Source: Sulfuricurvum sp. (GTDB lineage: Bacteria; Campylobacterota; Campylobacteria; Campylobacterales; Sulfurimonadaceae). Taken from it: 25,300 bases of DNA. The position numbers and the translations under genes were made by a program. The notes below the pieces were generated by a model, which saw only the letters and a list, made by a program, of their open reading frames with translations, was not told the DNA's origin and ran no database searches. Location of the stretch: NCBI GenBank assembly GCA_022729835.1, contig DZBC01000004.1, forward strand, positions 1 through 25,300. Direction: 5' to 3'. Position 1 is the first letter of the stretch; every line of letters begins with the position of its first letter. Shown here piece after piece: positions 1-7,076 of the stretch.

Positions 1-18
1 CATCGTTTGTGGACGGGA

Positions 19-47
19 ATTATAGGAGAATGAGAGATGGATGTCAA
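19..47 (-). promoter_or_regulatory. Consensus sigma-70 promoter reading out of the left edge
   Basis: On the minus strand TTGACA (47 to 42) is followed by exactly 17 bases and then TATAAT (24 to 19), a perfect match to the housekeeping consensus. Transcription would start near base 12 and leave the window. Campylobacterota promoters usually lack a conserved -35 box, so a full consensus suggests a strongly expressed unit such as a stable RNA operon. The transcribed gene is not visible. Confidence 0.7.
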
Positions 48-204
48 GGGGTTTGGAAGGGGAATTTGGAGAAATTGTTGTAAATGTGCGGAAATGTAGA
101 ATGCAACAAAGGAAAACCCTTGTCAAAAGCCAAATCTTATACATTAATATTGAATCTTAACAAAAGCAGTTTCTCCGATTTACATTTCATTCACCCTCTC
201 AAAA

Positions 205-210
205 TATAGT
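205..210 (+). promoter_or_regulatory. Possible -10 element for the BI-1 gene
   Basis: TATAGT lies 54 bases before the ATG at 264, downstream of a T- and A-rich stretch, which is the usual look of Campylobacterota housekeeping promoters. No convincing -35 box is seen. Bases 61–200 otherwise show only AT-rich sequence without a recognisable element. Confidence 0.3.
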
Positions 211-263
211 GGCAGAGAAAATTTAAGAAACGCCACCAGCGTTTTTACTACAAGGAATTCACG

Positions 264-971
264 ATGGGACTTTATGATAGAGATTATGCGCATGAACAAA
301 ATGCGTCATACGAATATTCTGCACGTTCAGAATCACACATTGTCTCTTTTGTCAAAGAGACGTACAAATTATTTGCAGCTTCTATGCTCGCTGGTGCGGT
401 AGGTGCGTATGCTGGGATGCCTTTTGCAGCAACCGTTGCTGCCAATTACTGGTTTATAGCCATCCCGTGGATGCTTTTTGGTATGTTTGGCCTACAGATG
501 GTCAAAAACAAACCCGGCATTAATATGATAGCCCTCTTTGGTTTTACTTTTCTCAGCGGCGTCATCATCACTCCACTGCTCAGTCACATTTTGAGTTTTG
601 CTAATGGCGCCTCACTTATTGCCAATGCATTCTTGATGACGGCAGCTTTATTTGGTGCGCTGAGTTTTTTTGCTATCAAAACTAGTAAGGACTTCACCTC
701 CTATGGCAAGCCATTAATGATTGCCTTCTTTATTATTTTGGGTTTTTCACTGGTCAACATCTTTTTTATGCAGAGTCCAGTGCTTTATCTTATCATTCAA
801 GCAGCATTTATGTTAGTCATCAGTGTGATGGTCATTTTTGATACACAAAACATCATGCGTGGTGCCTACGAAACACCAATGGACGGAGCCGTCGGACTAT
901 ACCTTGACTTCTTCAACATGTTCGTCACACTCCTACAGCTCTTCGGCCTTTTTGGCGGCAGTGACGAATAG
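264..971 (+). CDS. Bax inhibitor-1 / YccA family integral membrane protein
   Basis: Predicted inner-membrane protein of 235 residues, the normal size for bacterial BI-1 (UPF0005, YbhL/YetJ-like) proteins. After a polar N-terminus of about 30 residues there are roughly seven hydrophobic segments. Two conserved acidic positions of the family are visible: Asp193 in IFDTQNIMRG and Asp215 in LYLDFFNMF; in the Bacillus YetJ structure a comparable di-aspartyl pair gates a pH-sensitive calcium leak. The start at 264 is preceded by AAGGA (252–256). Its last codons overlap the start of thiD2, so the two are probably co-transcribed. The physiological role in bacteria is not settled; the family assignment is firm. 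Confidence 0.9.
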   Translation: MGLYDRDYAHEQNASYEYSARSESHIVSFVKETYKLFAASMLAGAVGAYAGMPFAATVAANYWFIAIPWMLFGMFGLQMVKNKPGINMIALFGFTFLSGVIITPLLSHILSFANGASLIANAFLMTAALFGALSFFAIKTSKDFTSYGKPLMIAFFIILGFSLVNIFFMQSPVLYLIIQAAFMLVISVMVIFDTQNIMRGAYETPMDGAVGLYLDFFNMFVTLLQLFGLFGGSDE

Positions 972-1371
972 TCTTCTGACGCCCGATCTTTATCGGGTTG
1001 TCGATGCAAATCTTAATCGTCTTAAAGAGGGAATACGCGTGATTGAAGATATCGCACGCTACGCCCAAAATAACAAGACCCTGGCTTCCGCCCTTAAATC
1101 ACTTCGTCATCAAAGCCGTATCGAGCCTTACGAATCACTTGTGTCTTCCAGAGACAGCGTGAATGATGTGTTGCGCCCTACACAAGCTTCTGAAATGAAA
1201 CGTACTGATCTTACGAGTCTCTTGATCGCCAACTACAAACGGGCGCAAGAATCCGCACGAGTCCTTGAAGAAACCTTTAAAATCATCTCACAAGAGCAAT
1301 CAGAAAGCTTCAAAAATATTCGCTATCACCTCTACGCCTTAGAAAAAGAACACCTTAGCGCGTATAGATAA
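961..1371 (+). CDS. thiD2: Stand-alone ThiD2-type hydroxymethylpyrimidine phosphate kinase domain
   Basis: The 136-residue protein begins at a GTG inside the 3' end of the BI-1 gene (11-base overlap), which suggests translational coupling. It carries the ThiD2 signature near its N-terminus (RVVDANLNRLKEGIRVIEDI) and the second family block KRAQESARVLEETFK. ThiD2 was described as a non-canonical HMP-P kinase domain, often fused to the N-terminus of thiamine-phosphate synthase ThiE; here it stands alone, and such proteins are often labelled thiamine-phosphate pyrophosphorylase by transfer. An upstream in-frame ATG at 838 was rejected because it would lie deep inside the BI-1 gene in another frame. 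The 3' end overlaps the convergent methyltransferase gene by 17 bases. Confidence 0.8.
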   Translation: MTNSLLTPDLYRVVDANLNRLKEGIRVIEDIARYAQNNKTLASALKSLRHQSRIEPYESLVSSRDSVNDVLRPTQASEMKRTDLTSLLIANYKRAQESARVLEETFKIISQEQSESFKNIRYHLYALEKEHLSAYR

Positions 1372-2050
1372 AAAGTACTTCAAACTCCAAGTACAGATGC
1401 GGATACTCTTGGATTAAGCGTTTCGTTTGACTGTAACTCAGCACATTACGTCCTCCACTCACGCCGCTGCGCTTGATGTAGCCAAAAAGTTCCTGCTTAC
1501 TCTCAAAAGCCAGAGTATACTCAACCAATTCAAAGCGTGCACCAACCAGTCGCTGCGCACTTCGCATTATAGTATCTGCACTTCGTAATAACGGAGGGAG
1601 ATCGGCAGTAGCATAAAGCGTTTTAAACGTATTACATGTAAAGATTCCCAATGAAAGCGGGATGTTAAAGAGACTTAAGGTTTCAAAAAGAGCATCCAGA
1701 TCTTCAGCCCACTGCAGTGCTGATGCAGAATAGATATGCTCAAAACCCATCGATTCTAAACGCAATAACCATTCAAGATCATTGAAGTCGCCATGTACAC
1801 ACTCAACGCCGCTACCCTTTGGATGACAGGCAACCATTCCTTCGGCAAGATCGATGCCCAAAAAGCGCTCAAATGGCCAATGGATCTGCCGATAAATCGC
1901 ACCATTTCCGCAGCCCAAATCAATGATACGACGAGGAATCACATCTGTATCCCGTACCAGCTTTGCTGCTACCTGCTCTTGTATCATACTGTATTGACCA
2001 TACTGGGAGGCGAATCTAGAAAATTCTCTAACAATCTTCGTCGACACCAT
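1355..2050 (-). CDS. bioC: BioC-like SAM-dependent methyltransferase (malonyl-ACP methyltransferase)
   Basis: A class I methyltransferase of 231 residues. Motif I is IIDLGCGNG (residues 42–50), motif II is LGIDLAEGM (64–72), and SASALQWAEDLD (108–119) matches the BioC signature around motif IV. BioC O-methylates malonyl-ACP to disguise it for fatty-acid synthesis during biotin precursor formation. The length is near that of other BioC proteins. No other biotin gene is adjacent, so the substrate is inferred from sequence character. A -10 hexamer lies at 2100–2105 in the region shared with divergent secG. Residues Phe-Thr-Cys-Asn are encoded by a TTACATGTAA palindrome at 1632–1641. Confidence 0.72.
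   Translation of the reverse strand: MVSTKIVREFSRFASQYGQYSMIQEQVAAKLVRDTDVIPRRIIDLGCGNGAIYRQIHWPFERFLGIDLAEGMVACHPKGSGVECVHGDFNDLEWLLRLESMGFEHIYSASALQWAEDLDALFETLSLFNIPLSLGIFTCNTFKTLYATADLPPLLRSADTIMRSAQRLVGARFELVEYTLAFESKQELFGYIKRSGVSGGRNVLSYSQTKRLIQEYPHLYLEFEVLFIYTR
1632..1641. repeat. TTACATGTAA palindrome within bioC
   Basis: Perfect 10-mer. On the coding (minus) strand it is read as xTT ACA TGT AAx, giving Phe-Thr-Cys-Asn. Confidence 0.9.
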
Positions 2051-2099
2051 ACGCTCCCGCTACCTTTTGACACGTTCATGTCTTGGTTTAGATATCAGA

Positions 2100-2140
2100 A
2101 TTATAGCTCATTACATGTAAAAGCCTATTTTTGCTATAAT
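2100..2140. promoter_or_regulatory. Divergent bioC/secG promoter region with central palindrome
   Basis: A TATAAT -10 box reads right at 2135–2140 (TTGCTATAAT, 32 bases before the secG start codon) and another reads left at 2105–2100 (for bioC). The perfect palindrome TTACATGTAA at 2111–2120 lies between them. TTACAT (2111–2116) sits 18 bases before the secG -10 box and could serve as its weak -35. The promoters are seen directly; any regulatory role of the palindrome is inference. Confidence 0.6.
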
Positions 2141-2171
2141 GCGCCACTTTTTTATCTTTAAGGAAATTATA

Positions 2172-2513
2172 ATGACAGGTACACTGCTGATCATGCAGAT
2201 CGTTTTGGTGGTTTTTATCACTATCGCAGTTTTGCTGCAAAAGAGTTCAAGTATCGGTCTAGGAGCATACAGTGGCTCAAATGAATCGGTTTTTGGGGCC
2301 AAAGGTCCCAGCGGCTTTCTTGCCAAGGCTACTTTTTTCTTGGGATTTCTTTTTGTCGTCAATACCGTTGCGCTGGGGTACTTCTACGCGCAAAGCAAGA
2401 ACAAATCTGTTGTGGATGCCATGATTGAATCGACAGATATTGCCGCTCCTGCGGCTTTCGCACCGCCGGTCATTCCGACACCGACACACCAAGAGGACAA
2501 TGGCTCCAAGTAA
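2172..2513 (+). CDS. secG: Protein translocase subunit SecG
   Basis: Small subunit of the SecYEG inner-membrane protein-conducting channel. The 113-residue protein has the SecG architecture: a first transmembrane helix (about residues 4–22), a conserved cytoplasmic loop with LLQKSSSIGLGAYSG and FGAKG, a second helix (about 51–70), and a hydrophilic tail rich in Ala and Pro. I chose the ATG at 2172 over an in-frame ATG at 2139 because AAGGAA (2160–2165) precedes it at good spacing and the protein then begins as SecG normally does. It is the first gene of an operon with the deacetylase, frr and pyrE; secG–frr–pyrE clustering is familiar in Campylobacterota. Confidence 0.93.
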   Translation: MTGTLLIMQIVLVVFITIAVLLQKSSSIGLGAYSGSNESVFGAKGPSGFLAKATFFLGFLFVVNTVALGYFYAQSKNKSVVDAMIESTDIAAPAAFAPPVIPTPTHQEDNGSK

Positions 2514-3455
2514 ATGCGTATTTTTTCAAGCCTCATCCTACTAGCACTTTGGCTGTGGGGTGACGCTCACATTTTTGTTTATCACCGTTTCGGAGACCCT
2601 CAAAGAGCATCTGCCAACACCCAAATCCATCAACTTCAAGCCCAATTTGAGTATTTCAAGAAAAACGGCTACAAGGTCATTCCACTACAAAAACTCTCCG
2701 ATGCTCTCCGTGCAGGTATGCCCATTGACCCCAAATGGGTAGTGCTAACCATAGATGATGCCTATCGTAGTTTTTACGATAATGCCTTGTCACTTTTCAA
2801 ATCCTACAACTACCCCTTTACGCTTTTTGTCTATGTCGAAGCAACACACAAGGGCTACAAAGACTATATGAGCTGGCAGCAACTCAAAGATGCATCAGCC
2901 TACGGAGAAGTTGCCCTACACAGTTATGGACATCCCCATCTCACTCCATTCTCGAGTGAAGCAGTGAAAGAAGACACCCAACGAGCCATAGCTCTTTTCC
3001 AAAAAAATATGGGCTACCGACCGAGCTATTACGCCTATCCCTATGGTGAATACACCAATGCCACAAAAAAAGCAATTCGCTTGTTTGACTTCGATCTCAT
3101 TCTCAACCAAAACAATGGTGCTATCAGCAATGCCAGCGACCCCTACAATCTAGATCGAATCGCCCTGACTGGGGAGGTTGATCTTGCATCCAAACTGCGC
3201 ATTGATCATCTTGATGCTCTTTGGATTGAGCCGAAAAGCTATCCTAGAAATGCTGTTCTTAAAACAATACACGCTAAAATTTCGCCATCTATCCGCAATA
3301 TAGAGTATTTCGTTTCAGGCTATGGATGGGAGCCTGCCGTTGTTCAAAATGGCGAGGTCAAGATTTCGCTAGAGCGACCGCTCAAGCAAGCGCGAAGCCG
3401 TATTTTTATCAGAAGCGGCTCCCGTTATAGCAGTACCATTATCGTAAAGGAGTAA
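2514..3455 (+). CDS. Secreted or membrane-anchored polysaccharide deacetylase (NodB homology)
   Basis: Predicted carbohydrate esterase 4-type deacetylase of 313 residues with an N-terminal signal peptide or anchor (residues 1–18), acting in the periplasm or at the surface. The domain shows YHRF (23–26), the metal-binding Asp pair in LTIDDAYRSF (Asp81, Asp82), the H-S-x-x-H zinc motif (His136, His140) and the AYPYGEY block. These are the residues that bind metal in peptidoglycan, chitin and capsule deacetylases. The C-terminal hundred or so residues form a separate region without recognisable motifs. The ATG directly follows the secG stop with no gap, so translation is likely coupled. The glycan substrate cannot be read from sequence. 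Confidence 0.85.
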   Translation: MRIFSSLILLALWLWGDAHIFVYHRFGDPQRASANTQIHQLQAQFEYFKKNGYKVIPLQKLSDALRAGMPIDPKWVVLTIDDAYRSFYDNALSLFKSYNYPFTLFVYVEATHKGYKDYMSWQQLKDASAYGEVALHSYGHPHLTPFSSEAVKEDTQRAIALFQKNMGYRPSYYAYPYGEYTNATKKAIRLFDFDLILNQNNGAISNASDPYNLDRIALTGEVDLASKLRIDHLDALWIEPKSYPRNAVLKTIHAKISPSIRNIEYFVSGYGWEPAVVQNGEVKISLERPLKQARSRIFIRSGSRYSSTIIVKE

Positions 3456-3456
3456 C

Positions 3457-4014
3457 ATGCTAGAAGAGATTTATACAGAATGCGATGCCAATATGCAACA
3501 CTCAGTCGAACACATGAAACATGAGTTCAAATCTTTACGCACCGGAAAAGTGGTAGTCAGTATACTTGACAATGTCCGCGTCGATTACTACGGTACCATG
3601 ACACCGTTGTCACAGGTCGCAACCATTTTAGCCGCAGATGCGACAACCATTACTGTCACTCCATGGGAGCGCAACCTCCTCTCCACCATCGAGGGGGCTA
3701 TTGCACGTGCCAATATCGGCGTCAACCCTAACAATGATGGCATTCAGATCAAGCTCTTTTTCCCCGCCATGACTGTCGAGCAGCGCCAAAATACCGTAAA
3801 GCAGATGAAAGGTATGGGTGAAAATGCAAGAGTCTCCATACGCAATGATCGCAAAAAAGCCAATGACACTGTCAAGAAGCTCGAAAAAGACAAAGCAGTC
3901 ACTCCAGACGAGTCCAAGGTCGCTCAGGAAAAAATTCAAAAAATGACCGATAAATACATTGCTCTGGTAGATGATATTCTCAAAGCCAAAGAGCAAGATA
4001 TTATGACGGTTTAA
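3457..4014 (+). CDS. frr: Ribosome recycling factor
   Basis: With EF-G, RRF splits the post-termination ribosome. The protein has 185 residues, the standard size, and typical blocks: MKHEFKSLRTGKV near residue 20, DYYGTMTPLSQVA near 45, the middle domain stretch around PWERN, and the charged three-helix C-terminus ending in ALVDDILKAKEQDIMTV. AAGGAG immediately upstream overlaps the end of the deacetylase gene, and only one base separates the two reading frames, so it is expressed within the secG operon. Confidence 0.96.
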   Translation: MLEEIYTECDANMQHSVEHMKHEFKSLRTGKVVVSILDNVRVDYYGTMTPLSQVATILAADATTITVTPWERNLLSTIEGAIARANIGVNPNNDGIQIKLFFPAMTVEQRQNTVKQMKGMGENARVSIRNDRKKANDTVKKLEKDKAVTPDESKVAQEKIQKMTDKYIALVDDILKAKEQDIMTV

Positions 4015-4016
4015 TC

Positions 4017-4625
4017 ATGGATGTCAAAAAAGTCTATGTCCAAGCAAATGCCTTGCTTGAAGGTCATTTTACTTTAAGCTCTGGCAACCATTCAGGTTAT
4101 TATCTCCAATCAGCCAAAGTACTTGAACAGCCTTCTACTGCTAAAATGCTTGCAGATGCACTGGCACAGCAGATTCGCATAAGTGGCCTTCAGATTGATA
4201 CAGTCTGTGCGCCGGCACTTGGAGGCATGATCGCTGGTTTTGCATTAGCGCAAGCGCTTGATAAACGCTCAATTTTTGCAGAAAGGGTGAATGGGGCCAT
4301 GATGATTCGGCGAGGATTCGATATCCGTAAAGGAGAAAAAGTCCTGATCTGTGAAGATATCGTCACCACCGGAGGCTCTGCAATGGAGGCTGCTAACGCG
4401 GTGACTGCACTTGGTGGTGAAGTGGTCGGCTACGCCGCACTGGCCAATCGAGGATTTTGTGGGCGGGAAGGCAGTGATATCACCAGAAAAGTCAATTGTA
4501 AACTCTCTGCAGAGCTCCCTCTCTTTGCACTTGCCGATTTTGATTTTGAGATGTATGCACCAGAAAGTTGCCCTCTGTGTGCCGGTGGATCCCAAGCGAT
4601 CAAACCAGGCTCGCGGAACAATTGA
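4017..4625 (+). CDS. pyrE: Orotate phosphoribosyltransferase
   Basis: Catalyses orotate plus PRPP to OMP in pyrimidine synthesis. The 202-residue protein has LSSGNHSGYYLQSAKV at residues 20–35 and the diagnostic PRPP-binding loop VLICEDIVTTGGS (109–121, acidic pair Glu113 and Asp114). The C-terminus holds a CPLC pair (near residue 189), as in archaeal-type and Campylobacterota PyrE proteins. It starts two bases after the frr stop, and its TGA overlaps the next ATG by one base. Confidence 0.95.
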   Translation: MDVKKVYVQANALLEGHFTLSSGNHSGYYLQSAKVLEQPSTAKMLADALAQQIRISGLQIDTVCAPALGGMIAGFALAQALDKRSIFAERVNGAMMIRRGFDIRKGEKVLICEDIVTTGGSAMEAANAVTALGGEVVGYAALANRGFCGREGSDITRKVNCKLSAELPLFALADFDFEMYAPESCPLCAGGSQAIKPGSRNN

Positions 4626-4939
4626 TGCCGCAAAGCTTTACATTGGATATGAAGCACCTACAAAAGGTGCAAAGAACCCTGCGCAAAGCCGGCAATATCT
4701 TTCCAAACGAACACCGACTCATCCAAACCCTAGAAGAGGAGATTCTCAAGGTTCAAGACGACCGCTCCTTCAATCTCTACTACAGCATGGCGCAGTATCT
4801 CAAACAGCGTTTACGCGAAATAAAAGCAAAATTGGATGCGCCACAGCATGGTATCGAAGAAGCATTGACGGATTTAACTTGGTCAATTCAGTATTTGCAG
4901 TGGCTGGCCACTGGGGAATTGCCTGAAAAAAAGGGTTAA
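4625..4939 (+). CDS. Small helical protein of unknown function
   Basis: A 104-residue soluble protein without cysteines, signal peptide or membrane segment. It is rich in Lys, Arg, Glu, Gln and Leu and looks all-helical, with a probable coiled-coil stretch around HRLIQTLEEEILKVQDDRSF. I do not recognise the family. The ATG at 4625 shares one base with the pyrE stop, so it is the likely last gene of the secG–pyrE operon. Its TAA (4937–4939) overlaps the stop of the convergent def gene: the four bases TTAA supply both stop codons. An in-frame start at 4568 lies inside pyrE and was rejected. Confidence 0.65.
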   Translation: MPQSFTLDMKHLQKVQRTLRKAGNIFPNEHRLIQTLEEEILKVQDDRSFNLYYSMAQYLKQRLREIKAKLDAPQHGIEEALTDLTWSIQYLQWLATGELPEKKG

Positions 4940-5451
4940 CTCTTGCTTTTTTGGTTTTTCTTATACTCTTTTTCGAACTTCTTCCGTCGGGCATAAGAGA
5001 TCTTCTCAATAAAGAGCTTGCCGTCAAGATGGTCCATTTCATGTTGAATCGCAACACTAAGTAGTCCCTCGGCATCGAGTATCTGCTCTTGGCCAAAGCG
5101 GTCTTGATAGAGTAGGCGTAAACGCTCGTAGCGCCCCACCTCTTCATAAAATCCCGGAACCGACAAACACCCTTCTTGATAGTAGGTCGAACCTTCAAAC
5201 TGGATGATTTTTGGATTGATCATCTCCAAAAGATCATCAGGATACTGCTCTCCCTCTTCATCGGGAAGATTGATGATCAACACCCTGATCGGATGAGCCA
5301 CTTGAATCGCAGCCAAACCTATCCCGTTGGAAGTAATCATCGTCTCGTACATATTGTCGAGCAGCTCATGCAAAAGTGCATCAAAAACCACCACTTCGCT
5401 AGAGTGCAACTTTAGCCGTTTATCCGGATAGGTCACGATCGGCAAACGCAT
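4936..5451 (-). CDS. def: Peptide deformylase
   Basis: Removes the formyl group from the N-terminal methionine of new proteins. The 171-residue protein has all three deformylase motifs: NGIGLAAIQV (42–51), EGCLSVPG with metal ligand Cys95, and QHEMDHLDG with metal ligands His137 and His141 and catalytic Glu138. The charged lysine-rich tail (residues 150–171) is typical of the group. It is the last gene of the minus-strand run tig–clpP–GGDEF–def, starting two bases after the stop of the GGDEF gene. Confidence 0.95.
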   Translation of the reverse strand: MRLPIVTYPDKRLKLHSSEVVVFDALLHELLDNMYETMITSNGIGLAAIQVAHPIRVLIINLPDEEGEQYPDDLLEMINPKIIQFEGSTYYQEGCLSVPGFYEEVGRYERLRLLYQDRFGQEQILDAEGLLSVAIQHEMDHLDGKLFIEKISYARRKKFEKEYKKNQKSKS

Positions 5452-5453
5452 CT

Positions 5454-6476
5454 CTACCCTTCATATACGATATAGTGAACTGATTCTGGTGCCTCATCAG
5501 CTCTGTTCATCGCATCAATTGTAGCGATGATCAACTCTTCTGCGCTTTTATTATTGCTGATTTCGGCCAACCCGATCGCGATTTTGAGGTTGTACTCTTT
5601 TTCCGCCAAAAAAAAGTTGCTCGACGCCACCAGTTCATATAGACGCTGAGCCGCATTTTTGGCGCTGGGAGTATCAGTGTGCTTGAGCAACATCAAGAAA
5701 AGACCGTTGCCGTAATGAGCAATAATATCGCTCCGGCGGGAAGTTTTAAGCAATAAGCGCGCAATCGTGCGCGTCATTAAATGAAGCACTTTTTCAGTGC
5801 TGATCTGCGTTTCGATCTCTTTGGAGAGCTTCAAGGCAATCAGGGAACTCTTGTGCTTAAACTCCAGCACCATCTGTCGTTCCTGATCAATTTTATTCAT
5901 GGCATAGCGGCGATTGTATAAGCCGTATTGGTTGTCGAAAATGGTCTCGTTCTCAACACTTTTGATGATGTTCGCCGTTTCATCGTAGAGCGTTTTCATC
6001 TGGGCCGTCTGTTTTTTCAAGATGCCGTTGAGTTTGCCGACATCATCATCGAGCCCCTTAACGATCCGCAATACGGCATGTGCCTCAGGGTTGGTTTGCA
6101 ACTCAGCTTTATGCTTCTCCAAAATCTTCGTCATTAGCGCCATATTCTTATAGAGACTGGCACTCACCTGCAAAATGTTTTTCACTGAAACAAAGCCTTC
6201 CTTGAGGCTTTTCTCAAGCTCCATACTCTGCTCGTCGTCATTACCGTCTTCGATCTCAAGAATAGCATTGACCTGTTTTCGGAAGCTTTCGCTTTTCTCC
6301 TCCATAAGACGGTCAAAATAGAGCGAGAAGTTGCTTGGGGTGGGCGGCAAATTATCTGAAATCAGCGCTTTAAGCACCTCTTTGGAAAAAACCTCAAGAT
6401 CACTGGTCGGCTCGCCAAGGGAATTAATGGTAATGTTATTACCAATCCCAGGAGCTTCTCTTTTCTCGTTTGCCAC
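5454..6476 (-). CDS. Degenerate GGDEF-domain protein, probable c-di-GMP effector or structural protein
   Basis: A soluble 340-residue protein. The N-terminal half is helical with coiled-coil character; the C-terminal half (about 175–340) folds like a diguanylate cyclase domain, opening with NQYGLYNRRYA where active enzymes have DxLTGLxNRR. The active-site loop that should read GGDEF or GGEEF is GNGLF, so the catalytic acid and a glycine are gone and cyclase activity is unlikely. The upstream RxxD inhibitory-site motif appears kept (RRSD, five residues before the loop), which would allow product binding. It starts with GTG, four bases after clpP. From memory Campylobacter jejuni has no such gene between clpP and def; this is not verified. 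Confidence 0.75.
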   Translation of the reverse strand: MANEKREAPGIGNNITINSLGEPTSDLEVFSKEVLKALISDNLPPTPSNFSLYFDRLMEEKSESFRKQVNAILEIEDGNDDEQSMELEKSLKEGFVSVKNILQVSASLYKNMALMTKILEKHKAELQTNPEAHAVLRIVKGLDDDVGKLNGILKKQTAQMKTLYDETANIIKSVENETIFDNQYGLYNRRYAMNKIDQERQMVLEFKHKSSLIALKLSKEIETQISTEKVLHLMTRTIARLLLKTSRRSDIIAHYGNGLFLMLLKHTDTPSAKNAAQRLYELVASSNFFLAEKEYNLKIAIGLAEISNNKSAEELIIATIDAMNRADEAPESVHYIVYEG

Positions 6477-6479
6477 GGC

Positions 6480-7073
6480 TTACTTCTTGCTCTCTTTTTT
6501 GAGTAAAACTTCGTCGATCATTCCATATTCCACTGCTTCATAGGCACTCATAAAGTTGTCACGATCAGTGTCTTTTTCGACTTTTTTAACGTTTTGGCCC
6601 GTATTTTTAGCCAATATCTCGTTGAGTTCTCTTTTCATGCGCAGGATCTCTTTGGCTTGAATTTCGATATCAGTTGCTTGGCCTTGTGCACCACCTAATG
6701 GCTGATGGATCATGATGCGTGCATGTGGGAGCGCATATCGCTTGCCCTTTGCACCGGAACTCAGCAAAAATGCACCCATCGATGCGGCCTGTCCGATACA
6801 GATAGTCACAACATCAGGGCGAATATAATTCATGGTGTCAAACATCGCCATCCCAGAGGTGACAATGCCGCCTGGTGAGTTGATGTAAAAGTAGATATCT
6901 TTTTCCGGTTCTTCCGCTTCAAGAAACAGCATCTGCGCAATAATCGTCGAAGCAACGGCATCGTTCACCTCACCACTAAGCATAATGATGCGGTCTTTGA
7001 GCAAACGCGAGTAGATATCATACGAGCGCTCACCCCGCCCCGTTTTCTCGATGACGTAGGGAATGTAGCTCAT
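6480..7073 (-). CDS. clpP: ATP-dependent Clp protease proteolytic subunit ClpP
   Basis: Serine protease that forms the double-ring chamber of ClpXP and ClpAP. At 197 residues it is of standard length. The catalytic triad is visible: Ser98 in GQAASMGAF, His123 in ARIMIHQPLGG, and Asp172 in DTDRDNFMSA. The N-terminus MSYIPYVIEKTGRGERSYDIYSRLL is canonical, so little propeptide remains. It starts three bases after the trigger factor stop; tig–clpP pairing is widely conserved and places folding and degradation of new proteins under one promoter. Confidence 0.97.
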   Translation of the reverse strand: MSYIPYVIEKTGRGERSYDIYSRLLKDRIIMLSGEVNDAVASTIIAQMLFLEAEEPEKDIYFYINSPGGIVTSGMAMFDTMNYIRPDVVTICIGQAASMGAFLLSSGAKGKRYALPHARIMIHQPLGGAQGQATDIEIQAKEILRMKRELNEILAKNTGQNVKKVEKDTDRDNFMSAYEAVEYGMIDEVLLKKESKK

Positions 7074-7076
7074 CGA

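Noticed and set aside
4411..4926. Plus-strand open frame of 171 residues spanning the end of pyrE
   Set aside because: It runs out of frame through pyrE and the small helical protein, both of which have better starts and coding character.
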